A stretch of 64,000 nt of DNA from contig CM039183.1 in NCBI GenBank assembly GCA_008360975.2, forward strand, positions 84,542,350 to 84,606,349. Direction: 5' to 3'. This stretch comes from Lichenostomus cassidix. Its lineage: Eukaryota > Chordata > Aves > Passeriformes > Meliphagidae. Position 1 is the first letter of the stretch; each line of letters opens with the position of its first letter. Of the stretch, positions 13,011-23,600 are shown one piece after another. A model generated the notes under the pieces. That model saw only the letters and a program-made list of their open reading frames with translations, was not told the origin of the DNA and searched no databases. A program made the translations under genes and the position numbers.

Positions 13011-16000
13011 ATCCAAGTTGTATTTTCCAACAAGCTCTGCTTTGAGGTCTGTCCAATATTTTGTTTCCTTGGCTCATACATCTTTTGTAAGAGGATCTGT
13101 CAAGGAAAAAAATCTCTGGATAAGTAAAAATTTCCCTACTCATATGCTACTCAAATGATCCCTTGCTAAAACTGCAAACTAAATAAAACAATTTTGTTTG
13201 CTATTGTAATTGGTGGCAGTTATACCATCATGAGTGAACCACCTCACTGTTTATAATTATATAAACAGCCATGATACTTCTGGGTCAGTTGACAATTGCA
13301 TTTGGAGGCACAGGAGTCCCAAGGAGTATCTGAAAGCCATAACTAGCAAAAGCTACATCTGCAGTATTTCTCTATTTAACTTAAGGGGCAATGATTCAGT
13401 CATTCAACATTTGTCCACCAACAACCAAAGGCCAAGTCATTACTTTAAGCCTCTGGACTTAACATGCAGATGTGATTTTGTTCCTTCACAAACTAAGCAG
13501 CATTTTTTCCAGACTATTCTCAGCATTTATTACACAATAGAAAGGCTTTTCAGAAAGAAGATAAAATCAGAGATTCACAAACATATTAAAAAACCTCGCC
13601 CTCATAAAATATGAGCCTTGAACAAATAAGAAAAAGTAAGTAGTGCGATGAGGATAAGTTTAAGCCTTTAATGTATATATATTACTAAGTCGAACAGCTA
13701 AAATTCTCTGTTTTCTCACAGACATTTCTAGATCCTTCTTCAGAATTATTTCTCCTTTGCTGCTGTTTAAATGAGAAGAGAATTAGAGGCTCTTTTTTTT
13801 ATTTGAGCATAATGTTCTTTATTCAGAAGATCTACTGCAGAGATAGACTAGAAATTCAACAGTTTTTTTCAGATGGGGTGTGCTGTCTACAGGGTTACAA
13901 CATGGAAAGGACCAGCTTTCACTCCAGTGTGAACAATGCAGAGTATCTGTCAACAAAAACAGCTAAGAACAGTCTGTGATCTGCCGAACCTCAAGCTGGC
14001 ATTTGTCATGCTGCTCTTTCTGCAGCTACATTCTATTGCTACAGCCTAATCCTGTCCTCAATTTCTCCCTGTTAAGTACTCCTGACAAGAATTTATGGCA
14101 TTATAAGATATCAAAACCATAAGGACGGAAGATGAAATATTTTATGCAATTTTGCATTTGCAGCACACTTTACTTCACTGTTCTTAGTAGGTACTAATGG
14201 CACAAACATGAAAAATCCATTAATTTGGATACAAATAGTGCAGTATTTACTCATCAATCTCAGTTAAAATTTGTTTGCTTAAGGATTAAATTTAGTCCTT
14301 CCACTTCAAAATAAATAGAGCACCCCCCCGATTTCTGCCCTCCACTAAAAGCTTTCAGTTGTAGCACTTGGAGAAAAAGACACATAAAGCCCATAAATGA
14401 GTCAGACCAAACCGCCACTTTAATCAGACTTGTAGCACTTGGCTGTAAAGCACTACAAAAAAAAGTAAGAAAAACTGAAACACCCTTAAGGATAATTGCA
14501 CAAGCCAGGACTGCCATCATACAGAGAATAAATATTGGAAAAACAATAATCTAGAAAGGCTGATGCTGAGAGAATTAAATTAAATACCCACAGAAGTTAA
14601 TTACTGGGAAAGAATAAAAGAGTATTGGAAGGAGCAAAAGAGAAGGTAGACAAATAAACCTGCTACCTACTGAACTTGATTCCAGCTATTCCTTCTCCTA
14701 TTCCCCATATAGTGTAAATTACAGTGGGTACTCTGACAGGAGTAGATTCACAGTATTGCAAGAAAAATAAAAATTTAGCCCACACTTTGTCTACTTTATT
14801 GAATTTCATCTGTGTCTGTTTATTGGAATTCTTGGTAAGCACCCCAGTGTTGCAGATTAAAAAATGACAGAACTTTTCTAATTCCTTTTTTCTCATTTGA
14901 ACACTATTCTTTGGAGAAGACATCCAGTATGCTGACAGTCCTCTTTATGGGCAGTAAAGTGACAAAAGCAGTTGTGGCATTCATTTGGTGCTCATTCCTT
15001 CTCCATACAGGCAAAAACCACCCTCTTCTGGATTACAGGTATTTATTTAGAATTTCACATAAAGACAAGACAAATCGAAGATGACATGAGAGCATTCTCT
15101 AAGGAGAGGGCTGAAGAATATAAATTGTCTGTACTTCAGCTGCAATTGATGCTTCTCCTACCTTTGGAAGAAGGACACCTATTTCACAGCAGTACCTGGA
15201 AGAAGCCCAAAGAACATGAAATGGAGTATGGGAGATGAAGTGATGCTACCCAGAAGACTATCAGACATTCAGGAGTTAGTGATCCATGTAACATGCTGTG
15301 CTGTCCAGCACTACACTGCATGGACAGCACAGCCTCAGGCCTGTGTTGTGTTACTTTTTCCTTGGCTGCAGGATAAACTGAGAGGACTGATTGTAACAGA
15401 GCAGGCTGCAGGCAGCTTACACTTGGTTCTGGTGATTACATCACTTGTGTGACCTTGTTTTTGCCTTAAAGTGAAACTGCATGTTTGTACCAAAAAGTCC
15501 ATTTCTTTCAGGACAGCAGCTATGAACAGAGTTGTTTTCCTCCCAAGAAGAGGCCAGAAGACAAATAAAGACTACAGTGCTGGTGTACTTCTGTGTGTTG
15601 TGCCCAGTCCAGCAGTGCCTCCTGTGACACTGCACACCTTGGAGTTCTCACACAGGAAGGGCCATGAGGTTTTCTGTATTCTTTTAACTTACTCCATTAG
15701 CTCCAATAAGTGGTATTCCCAGCAATACCTTTTAAGCCTGAGTCCATTTCTTACTGGGATCATAATGAATGCTGCCACTAATGGGGTCTAACACAAAAAT
15801 ACATATAGACTTGGAGTTAAATTGCTCTGAACACTAAAAATCTTGTTACAGTTCTGGTAATATCACAGATCTCCGCGCAGAAATATATTTTGCTTTCCTT
15901 GAAAAAGTCTGTTATAAAATTGATACACATCTCACAAATTTACAAACTTTCATTATAATTCCAAGGCTCACTTGTTCTCAGAAGCATCTTAATTAAATAT

Positions 16001-16460
16001 CGAAAGGTTATTTCTTTGATGTCCAATTTGAAATCAATTGAATTTTAAAAAATGTTTTTAGGAGAGCTGAAATGAGCTATAAAGATTTACATAGAAAAGC
16101 CTTAAGTGCCTTTCACCAAACTATTTCAGCACAGCCTTATGGCTTCAAAACTACTGCAAGAGATACAATAGTCTATCATTGTATTGAGCACAGACTGTAT
16201 CAAGTGATCCATGATACATGGATGGAGGAAGAGTGAATGTCCCATTACTGGCTGGAATGTTGACTTCACAGGGTTGCCATTATAAGCACCAAGTTCAGCT
16301 GGAAGCTGGCTAACTAGATGCATCTCTGGGATTGACAGTAGGGCAAACACCCATTTGGGCTGGACAGAGTTCACTCTTAAAATGTTTACAAACAACACCA
16401 AAGACAGAGACAGACTTAGAGGTGGACAGCAGTATGAAAGACAACAGACACAGGCTGCAA
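13011..16460. other. Gene-free DNA containing one perfect inverted repeat
   Basis: No recognisable gene or interspersed repeat. Several open frames of 60-126 codons (for example at 13234-13614 and 15471-15791) resemble no family I know and lack paired splice signals. The notable structure is the 13-bp-arm inverted repeat at 15295-15333, listed separately. Confidence 0.65.
15295..15333. repeat. Perfect 13-bp inverted repeat, 13-nt spacer
   Basis: GCTGTGCTGTCCA at 15295-15307 is exactly reverse-complemented at 15321-15333 (TGGACAGCACAGC), with a 13-nt spacer. A further GTAACA/TGTTAC pair (15288-15293 and 15349-15354) could extend the stem after a 15-nt one-sided bulge. It would form a stable hairpin in single-stranded DNA or RNA. 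It does not look like a microRNA precursor, because the continuous stem is too short and the bulge is asymmetric. Confidence 0.9.
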
Positions 16461-16910
16461 CATAGAATCATAGGTTTCTAGAACGGTCTGGATTGAGAGG
16501 GAGCTTCAAAGATTATCTATTTCAACTCCCCTACCATGGCCAATGACATCTTTCACTAGATGCGGTTATTCACAGTCCCATCCAACCTGGCCTTGAATAT
16601 TTCCATGGATTGGGCATCCACAACTTCCCTAGGCAATGAGTCCCAAAGAAATGTGTAATTTCTCTGGGAAATTTCTCTGGACAATCAGCATCTCACCACT
16701 CTCCTCATCAAAAATTTCTTCATTTTATCCAGTCTAAATCTACCCTCTTTCAGTTTAAAGCCATTGTTCTTTACCCTGCCCCTACAGGCCTTGGTAACAA
16801 GACTTTCTCTGCCTTCCTTACAAGACTGTTTCATATATTGAAAGGCTGCAATAAGGTCTCCTCCAAGTCTTCTCTTCTCCAGGCTGAACAACTTCAACTC
16901 TCTTGGGTCT
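16461..16910 (-). mobile_element. CR1 LINE, 5'-truncated (minus strand)
   Basis: The copy starts with the inverted tail CATAGAATCATAGG. It then follows the antisense CR1 3' UTR and ORF2 end in order: CCATCCAACCTGGCCTTGAA, GGCATCCACAACTTCC, CAGTTTAAAGCCATTG, AAGGTCTCC and TCTCCAGGCTGAACAAC. Read on the minus strand, the part from about 16685 to 16910 translates into the CR1 ORF2 C-terminus, recognisable by segments such as LFSLEKRRLGGDLIAAFQY and GFKLKEGRFRLD. The frame is a fragment and cannot act. The element is about 450 bp and moderately diverged. Confidence 0.93.
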
Positions 16911-17250
16911 ACTTCATGGGAAACGTGGATGATTCTAACTTTATGTACAAATTCACCATTCATGTGGGCAAACACTGTATCCAGATGTATGGCAAAGATA
17001 CACCTCTGGAGATAATAAAAACTCAGCTGTAAAAGTCCCTAAGCAATTTGATATAATCTGTCTCCCTGGGTGGATATAAATAAATATTTAAAACCTAAAT
17101 CTTCCACATCTTACAGTGAAACTGAAAAATGAATTCTCTTGTCATGCTATGAATGGTTCAAATATCTCAAATATATTTCCTGTCTTTTAACAGAATGTAA
17201 AAGAGAAAACATTTAAAGTTTTTAGAAAGCATTTTTTTTTAATTTGGTCT

Positions 17251-17270
17251 AGGTCATTTGGTTATGACCT
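17251..17270. repeat. Inverted repeat of AGGTCA with 8-nt spacer (first)
   Basis: AGGTCA at 17251-17256 and TGACCT at 17265-17270 form an inverted repeat with 8 nt between half-sites. The arms can be read as 7 bp (AGGTCAT/ATGACCT) around TTGGTT. AGGTCA is the nuclear-receptor core half-site. The spacing is not one of the classical response-element arrangements, so function is speculative. Confidence 0.85.
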
Positions 17271-17348
17271 TTAAAAAAAAATGTTTCACTAGGATTAGCT
17301 TATTTTTCAAAATGTCATTTGTTGCTGAAAAAAAAGTGAGGTCTTTCA

Positions 17349-17384
17349 TTTTGAAAAGGTCAAAAAGCTTTGACCTTTTCAAAA
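17349..17384. repeat. Perfect 16-bp inverted repeat, 4-nt loop
   Basis: TTTTGAAAAGGTCAAA at 17349-17364 is exactly reverse-complemented at 17369-17384, separated by AAGC. It embeds AGGTCA (17357-17362) and TGACCT (17371-17376) with the same 8-nt half-site spacing as the structure 106 bp upstream. This is the longest perfect hairpin I found in the window. It is not attached to a repeat I recognise. Confidence 0.93.
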
Positions 17385-18790
17385 CTCTTAGAAGAAAAAA
17401 AACTGTCAAAAAAAGTTTGTTTTGTGAATAGCTGAATGTAGCTGTTACAACAAAACAAGTCCAGACCCAGTGCTTACATTGAAAACTTTGCAGCATAGTT
17501 TTCAGTAAAGACACAGGGGCTGACTAAAAAATGTTGACTCTCACCTTTCTTCTGCCTGCTGAGAGCAAAATTTCATTTGCCTTCATGAATAGCAATAATC
17601 TAGCAAGACACAACAATTAAATCTCAGCAATTAACATAGTTTTACTTCTAACCATAACTGGAAAAAACAATTAGTAATAAAAATGCATATAATTGTAAAT
17701 ATTTAAATATTTTTAATACTGCATATTAGGTATAAAGAAACAAAACGAAAAAGTTTCTTACTCCACAACAGTGAGCATTCCTGTCTGACTTACAATGTTT
17801 TTCTCAGCCTGTCAGAATTGCAGCACCTCTGGGCATGACATTTCTCTTGGATGAATATCTCCTCCACAGTTTGTTAGACATTGCATACTGATGCGTTGTC
17901 TCCCCAAAGGTGACATCATTACAAGAGGTGTTATCTTTTTCATGTTGTCAGAAACACTGCCCAGCTTTTATTTTCAGCAATCTTCTTCTCTTATCTTTCA
18001 TTTTATTTTTTTCCTTCATTTCACAGAGTATTTCTTTTAAGAATAACATTTTGGACATTTATTGGCCCCTTATGCTACTAATTCAAACAAAATTTCATGT
18101 ATCTTCTGATTCTGAAACACCAGGAACAAATTCTCCACATTTTAAATAATTAATCCTTTTTATTTTTTTACGGTCATTTTCTGTTTTCCCAAAGATAGGC
18201 TACAGCAACTTATTAATTCATGCATCACACTAGTAAGTTACTTTGATTGAGGCAGACTCCAAACTACTAAAACATTCTAAACACCCATATTCTGTCCCAG
18301 GTTGCTTATTCCATTTCTGAGTTACAGATTCCTAAAGAAATAAAAGTAGTATTTAAGTAATTTCATACTAGTCTGCAAACTGCATCTATGAAGATGAACT
18401 TTTATTCATTCGTACACTTTCCAATTCCTTCAGAAGTCACTGAACCATGCATAAGCCCATAACAATGTTTTGGACTGCAATACACGGATTTAAAACTGTA
18501 AAGGATTGTCATATAAGAAATTAATTCTTGAGAACTTCTTTGACAAACCTGATAAGGTTTTAGCAATGGTACCTCAACAACTATCAAATTGCATGAATCG
18601 CTCACAAGAGGAGAGTAAGGGGCACTTGCCTGGCTCACTGCAGACCATATTGAGAGAAATTAAGAATTTGAATTCCCTGCACCCTCACATAGCTAGGCAG
18701 AAGTGCCTGTAAGAAAGTGATTCAGAATATCTAAAGTTCTAAAACAGCAGATTATGGGAATACCATTTACTTGCTTGGCAAGCAAAGGCA

Positions 18791-18925
18791 ATACAATGGA
18801 TCAAACAGATCCATAACAGACGAGTACAGTCTAAATTGTCCAGAATAAGAGGATCAGATACAATGGATCAGATGTATCCACAACCAACAAATACAAGCCT
18901 AAATTGTGCAGAATAATAGAATCAG
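18791..18925 (+). repeat. Diverged tandem duplication, 67- and 68-bp units
   Basis: Unit 1 (18791-18857) and unit 2 (18858-18925) lie head to tail. Both begin ATACAATGGATCA, share CTAAATTGT followed by CAGAATAA in their second half, and end ATCAG. The middle parts differ by scattered substitutions and one indel, so the duplication is old. No coding potential or repeat family is recognised. Confidence 0.85.
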
Positions 18926-19930
18926 AATGGGGTAGTATCTGGCAAAAATGTCAAATGTCAAAACTGCAAAGGGTTGTCACACTAGTTTCTCTACTTTGCT
19001 GCCAATATCCTATGATTTTGCCAATATCCTACAGCTGTCCAGCAGTATCCCTCACTTGAGCAAAAACTGTCAATTCTATCAGACTACCATACATAATTAT
19101 ACTGGTATAGTGACTGCCTGACCAACAACAGACTTTTGTGTCTGCAGGCTGTGACAGGGAAACATAAGAAGAGTTACAGGTGGATGCAAGGCTGGAATGT
19201 AAGGGTTTGCAGAGCTCCTCCTGGGAAAGATTAAGCTCCCTAAGGCACCCTAGCCTGTCTGTCCAGTGGCACTGATATTCCTGACCTTGACACCCAGAAC
19301 GACCACCACAGCAGCACACAGAAAGGGTAGATATTCCCAAGTCTAATTGTATAACATTTTTAGAGTATTATTCCTAATAGAGTTGTACTGCGTTACTTGG
19401 GTACTAAACCCACGCGATTATAGTTGGAAAAAAAAATCCCAAACAACCCTGTTTGGTGTATTTTAATGTGAATGTTCACTTTCCAGTTAGGCTAACAATA
19501 AATCCTTCTCCCTTATACACGTGATGTATTTCCCCCTGCCGAAGACAAGATTTTGAGCATATCAATCATTAACTAATTGGTTCAAATTTTTCTTTTTTTT
19601 TAGGTTTTTTTCTTAGCACAAACCAGCTCTGAACGACACAGCTATCCAGCAACCAAAGCACCAAATCACCTCCCTAATGGTTTTCTGAGGAAAACAAGCA
19701 AAAACAAACAAGCAAAACCATCAAATGTACTGAGTGGGAATTCTGCAGAAGTATAACAGCCTTTTTAAAGTCCCTCCCTTTGCATCAGAATTTTAACAGT
19801 ATTAGCTGTAATATTAACTGCCATGGAAACTGTGACTGTTGCTGCAGTGACATCAGCAGTGGTCAAAATGGTGCTTCAGAAAGGGAAATGCAAACACAAG
19901 CAGTATTCTGCTGCTTGGCGGCTTGTTCTA

Positions 19931-19961
19931 GTTTTGGGTTTTTTTGTTTTTGTTTTTGTTT
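19931..19961 (+). repeat. G/T-only low-complexity tract
   Basis: Thirty-one bases contain only G and T, mostly TTTTTG units. It belongs to the same composition class as the A/C-only tracts at 23059, 41063 and 48396, but in the opposite orientation. Confidence 0.8.
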
Positions 19962-20164
19962 CTCTTGCAGAAATATACCACATAGGTCGGAGATGTTTCA
20001 GACTGGCAGAAATCAGTATATTGTAGCCACCAGCTGTCAGGGACCTGGCATGGTGTTATCATGGCTACTGCTAAAATCACTTGCAGATCCATCACCGGGG
20101 CACAACAGCAGCATGAACAGACCAAAACTCAGCACTGCATCTCCTTTTTCATTATAATATCCCA

Positions 20165-20692
20165 GAGTGTCCTGACCCCACCTGGGGGGCTGCATCCAGG
20201 TCATCAGCACAAGAAAGACATGGACCTGTTGGAGCAGGTCCAAAGGAGGGTCACGAAGAATATCTGAAGGCTGGAGCAACTACCCTGGAAAGTCAGGCTG
20301 AGAGAGCTGAGGTTATTCAGCCTGGAGAAGAGAAGGCTTTGGGGAGACCTTATTATGGTTCCTGTACATTAAGGGGGCTTATAAAAGGATGGGAGAGAAA
20401 CTTTTTAAAGGGCAGATAGTGACAGGAAAAGGGGCAAGGGTTCTAAACTGAAGAGGGCAGGTTTAGACTAGATATTAGGAATAAATTCTTTACTTGGAGG
20501 GTGGTGAGACTTTGGAACAGGTTGCCCAGAGAGGTGTGGATGCCCCATCCCTGGAAGTGCTGATGGCTCGGTTGGAAGGGGATTTGATCAACTCAGTCTA
20601 GTGAGAGGCATCCCTGGCCATGGCAGAGATCTTGGAAACAGATGATCTTTAAGGTCCCTTCCAACCCATTCTGTGGTTCTGGGATTCTATGA
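20165..20692 (+). mobile_element. CR1 LINE, 5'-truncated (plus strand)
   Basis: The copy begins inside the ORF2 C-terminal region (CTGACCCCACCTGG, then CAGCACAAGAAAGACATGGA). It runs through GAGAGAGCTGAGGTTATTCA, CCTGGAGAAGAGAAGGCTTT, GGGGAGACCTTATTATGG and GGAACAGGTTGCCCAGAG, and ends with GGTCCCTTCCAACCC and ATTCTATGA. It is about 530 bp with a complete 3' end and good consensus match, so it is comparatively young among the copies here. A small internal deletion near 20190 removes part of the usual CTCTGGGGTCC block. No intact reading frame remains. Confidence 0.94.
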
Positions 20693-23600
20693 ATTTTCAT
20701 TATATTTGCACTCAGTGCTGCTTCTCTCTTCCTCCCTCCCTGCATCTCAAGGAACAACCTGGGGTACATGGTCACTCCCACCAGGGCTGAAAAGCCAGCC
20801 CTCACTTACAAGCTGGGCACACCTGTTTATTCCTTTCATCCTGTAAGAAACAGTGACAAAAAGATCACTACACTGCTTACTTCAACAACACAAACAGAAA
20901 TTAACATCAGTAATCTGACTGCAGCTCCTCTGTTCAAGGTAAACAAATTCAGCCCTTGCCTCCACCTACACAAGATTTTAAACCTGCTTATTGTGACTGA
21001 GACCAGGGATAACATTTGCCATTTGCCCTCTTTTTTCCCAAAAAAATATCTCCAGTGCAACTTCCAGCTGGGGCTTTAACACTATGCAGGAGGCCTGATT
21101 TGCAACAGCTGCTCTCTCCTCCCAGTCCTCACGGCAGGAATGGTCATTCTATAACCAGTGAGCCATAACTCCACAAATCATGCATGAAGGTTGCTCTTGC
21201 CATAGTGTTGGCAGGAGGCAGGATGCTACAGATGCCTGGTTAACATTTCTCAGCAACATTCTTAACCTGGTACTACCTCAGAGTGCCTGTCTGCACCTGA
21301 AGAGTAAGGAAAGACAAGAGGTTTTCAAATTCTGTGAATGACTAAGCATCAAACAGAAAGTTTAGTATGTGGTCTCAGATTTATTGCTGTTGGAGTTTCA
21401 GTAAAGGCAGATGTAAGCAGGGATGCTCATTTCCTCTCAGTTATGGCCTCAATGCAGCCCACAGCAACTACACTGTGGTTTAGGGGGAAAAAAACCTAAG
21501 TGAACTATCAGTATTGTATTTCTCTCATAAAAGGGCACCTTAAAAAAGTAGTATCTGACTTTTCTTGGTAAGCAATGGGGGAACGATCCAATTTACAAAT
21601 ATATAGGAATAAAATTTACTTCTAGGACTAGCAAAATTAAATTGAAATATGTTCCAAATGTTACTTTTGTCACTAATCCCATCTGTTCTGCAAGTTAAAT
21701 CCTGAGCTGGGAATACCATAAAAAACTGAACGGGGTGCAAGCCATCAGAAGCTCATTAAAAGAAGTACTTTTTAAGCACATCTTTTACAAGCACTCTGTA
21801 TTTATGAAGTTGCTATAAACCAAAACAAATTAATATGAGATATTCATGACATGGAATCAATCCCCAGCTAGTTTACAAATCAACAAAACAAAAATAAATG
21901 GAAGTCATATATCAAACAAATTAATATAATCTAACACTTACTGTTATTTTTCTGTTAATTTGGCAGAATAAAATTAATTTCATTATTTTCACTGATTTCC
22001 CACAGTCTGCCTCTCTATAAAGATTCAGCAGCTGGTTTAGTGTAGCTGTTTTTGAAAGCACAGTATACCCTAATGACTGACAGGATGACAGAGGAGACTT
22101 GACCTGACTACCACTTTCATAATGAAGTTTTGCTACTCATGGAAAAATGCAACTGAAGACTTGTATTACTTCTGTTAAAAGGAATCTTCCATACTTTGAA
22201 ACAGTGACCTCAGTAGACATTTATTCCCAAGACTACCCACCAAAAAGGACAAAAAGGAAAGAAGCTATTTGAAAAAAAATTATTTTCATATTATAAGATG
22301 GCTGTTTTGTCAGGACATTGAACCAGGGATGTTTCATGAAGCTAAAGCAATAGGATTACCTTTTCAAAGTAAAAACACTCTCTATACTAAACAGACAACA
22401 GAAAACTATCCTTACTTGGAGAAGACTGTAAATATCCCCTTGTTTGATCACTGAATTCTGATAGTTACTGTCATACATGCTAAAACACATTTGATAAGCA
22501 ACAGTATTTCTCTAGAAGTAAAAATGTCTACAGGCCTTTTGCAAATTCATTATCATTTGCAGCTAAACTCTTAAAAGTAAAATTACAATTAATTGCAGTC
22601 AGTGACTGCTTCTTAAACAATAAAGCTGATAAAAAACTGATACTTTTTTTAATAGATATGACATCTCATTTCTTGAACTATACAAATGTACTAAAAATCA
22701 GTGCATTTTTGGTATATGCAAGTGATTAAACATAGTGTTTACTTAAAATTAATGCAAAAAATTAGTAGATACAGTCTGCTTAAAATATTTTGAACCAAAT
22801 TTTATTGGGAAAAGGTGTGATAAGTTATCAATTGCCCTATTTTCCTCCAGCATTTCTTTAATTTACTTTGTTGAGTTTAGGTCTACCTAGCTCAAGGATC
22901 ATATTTCCAATACCTTAAGATATTAGCTTTTACATTTCTCAAATATCATGGGAGAAATAAAACCACATGAACTAAAAGTATGTTATTACATGAGTAACAT
23001 GTTGAGTAAGAGTATTTTTTCCTTAAAAATCACATTCCACACAGTTAGATACTATGTTAAAAAAACAAAAAAAAAAAAAACCAAAAAAAAACCAATGCCT
23101 TAAAATTAAACTCCTTTGTCCACAAAAAGAACCAAGAAAGGTTTTGCAAAATGATGGTTTTGAAAACCCTTGTTGTAATTTTGTTTTGTGAGTAGTGATC
23201 CAAGGTCCATCCAATGGTTTCAGCAATAAGGTAATCTCCTAAAAATTCACTCACCTTTTGCATAGAAAAGTTTCCATTCAATTTAATGGAATTTTGCCTG
23301 GGTAAGGACCCTCAAGATTCCTGCATTAGTGTAGTATGCCCCATTTGGTAAGTGAGAAAGCAATGACTCAGAAAATGGTAATAATTTAGTTTGGTCTACT
23401 CACTCCTAAATGGCTGCAAGTATCTTCCATTTAAAATTATACTTTTCATAAAACCTGTATCTTTAGAACTACATTTTGACCAACATTAAAAAGGAAAATA
23501 AACAAGGTGACAAATTCACTCTGGTTTTAGGTTTGCTTTTATTTTGTCTTCAACTATAATTAGAAAATCATGGGTCCTCCAGGTAAAATTGCCATAGCAA

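Larger units (their letters stand above)
16911..20164. other. Gene-free AT-rich DNA with hairpins and a tandem duplication
   Basis: No gene is recognised. The segment holds three unusual structures annotated separately: a pair of AGGTCA inverted repeats at 17251-17270 and 17349-17384, and a diverged 67/68-bp tandem duplication at 18791-18925. A G/T-only tract lies at 19931-19961. A small duplication of TGCCAATATCCTA occurs around 19000-19032. The 125-codon frame at 19780-20157 crosses the G/T tract and the start of a CR1, so it is not a gene. Confidence 0.65.

Noticed and set aside
19780..20157. 125-codon plus-strand frame with Cys-rich start
   Set aside because: It crosses a G/T-only tract and the beginning of a CR1 copy, with no recognisable domain.
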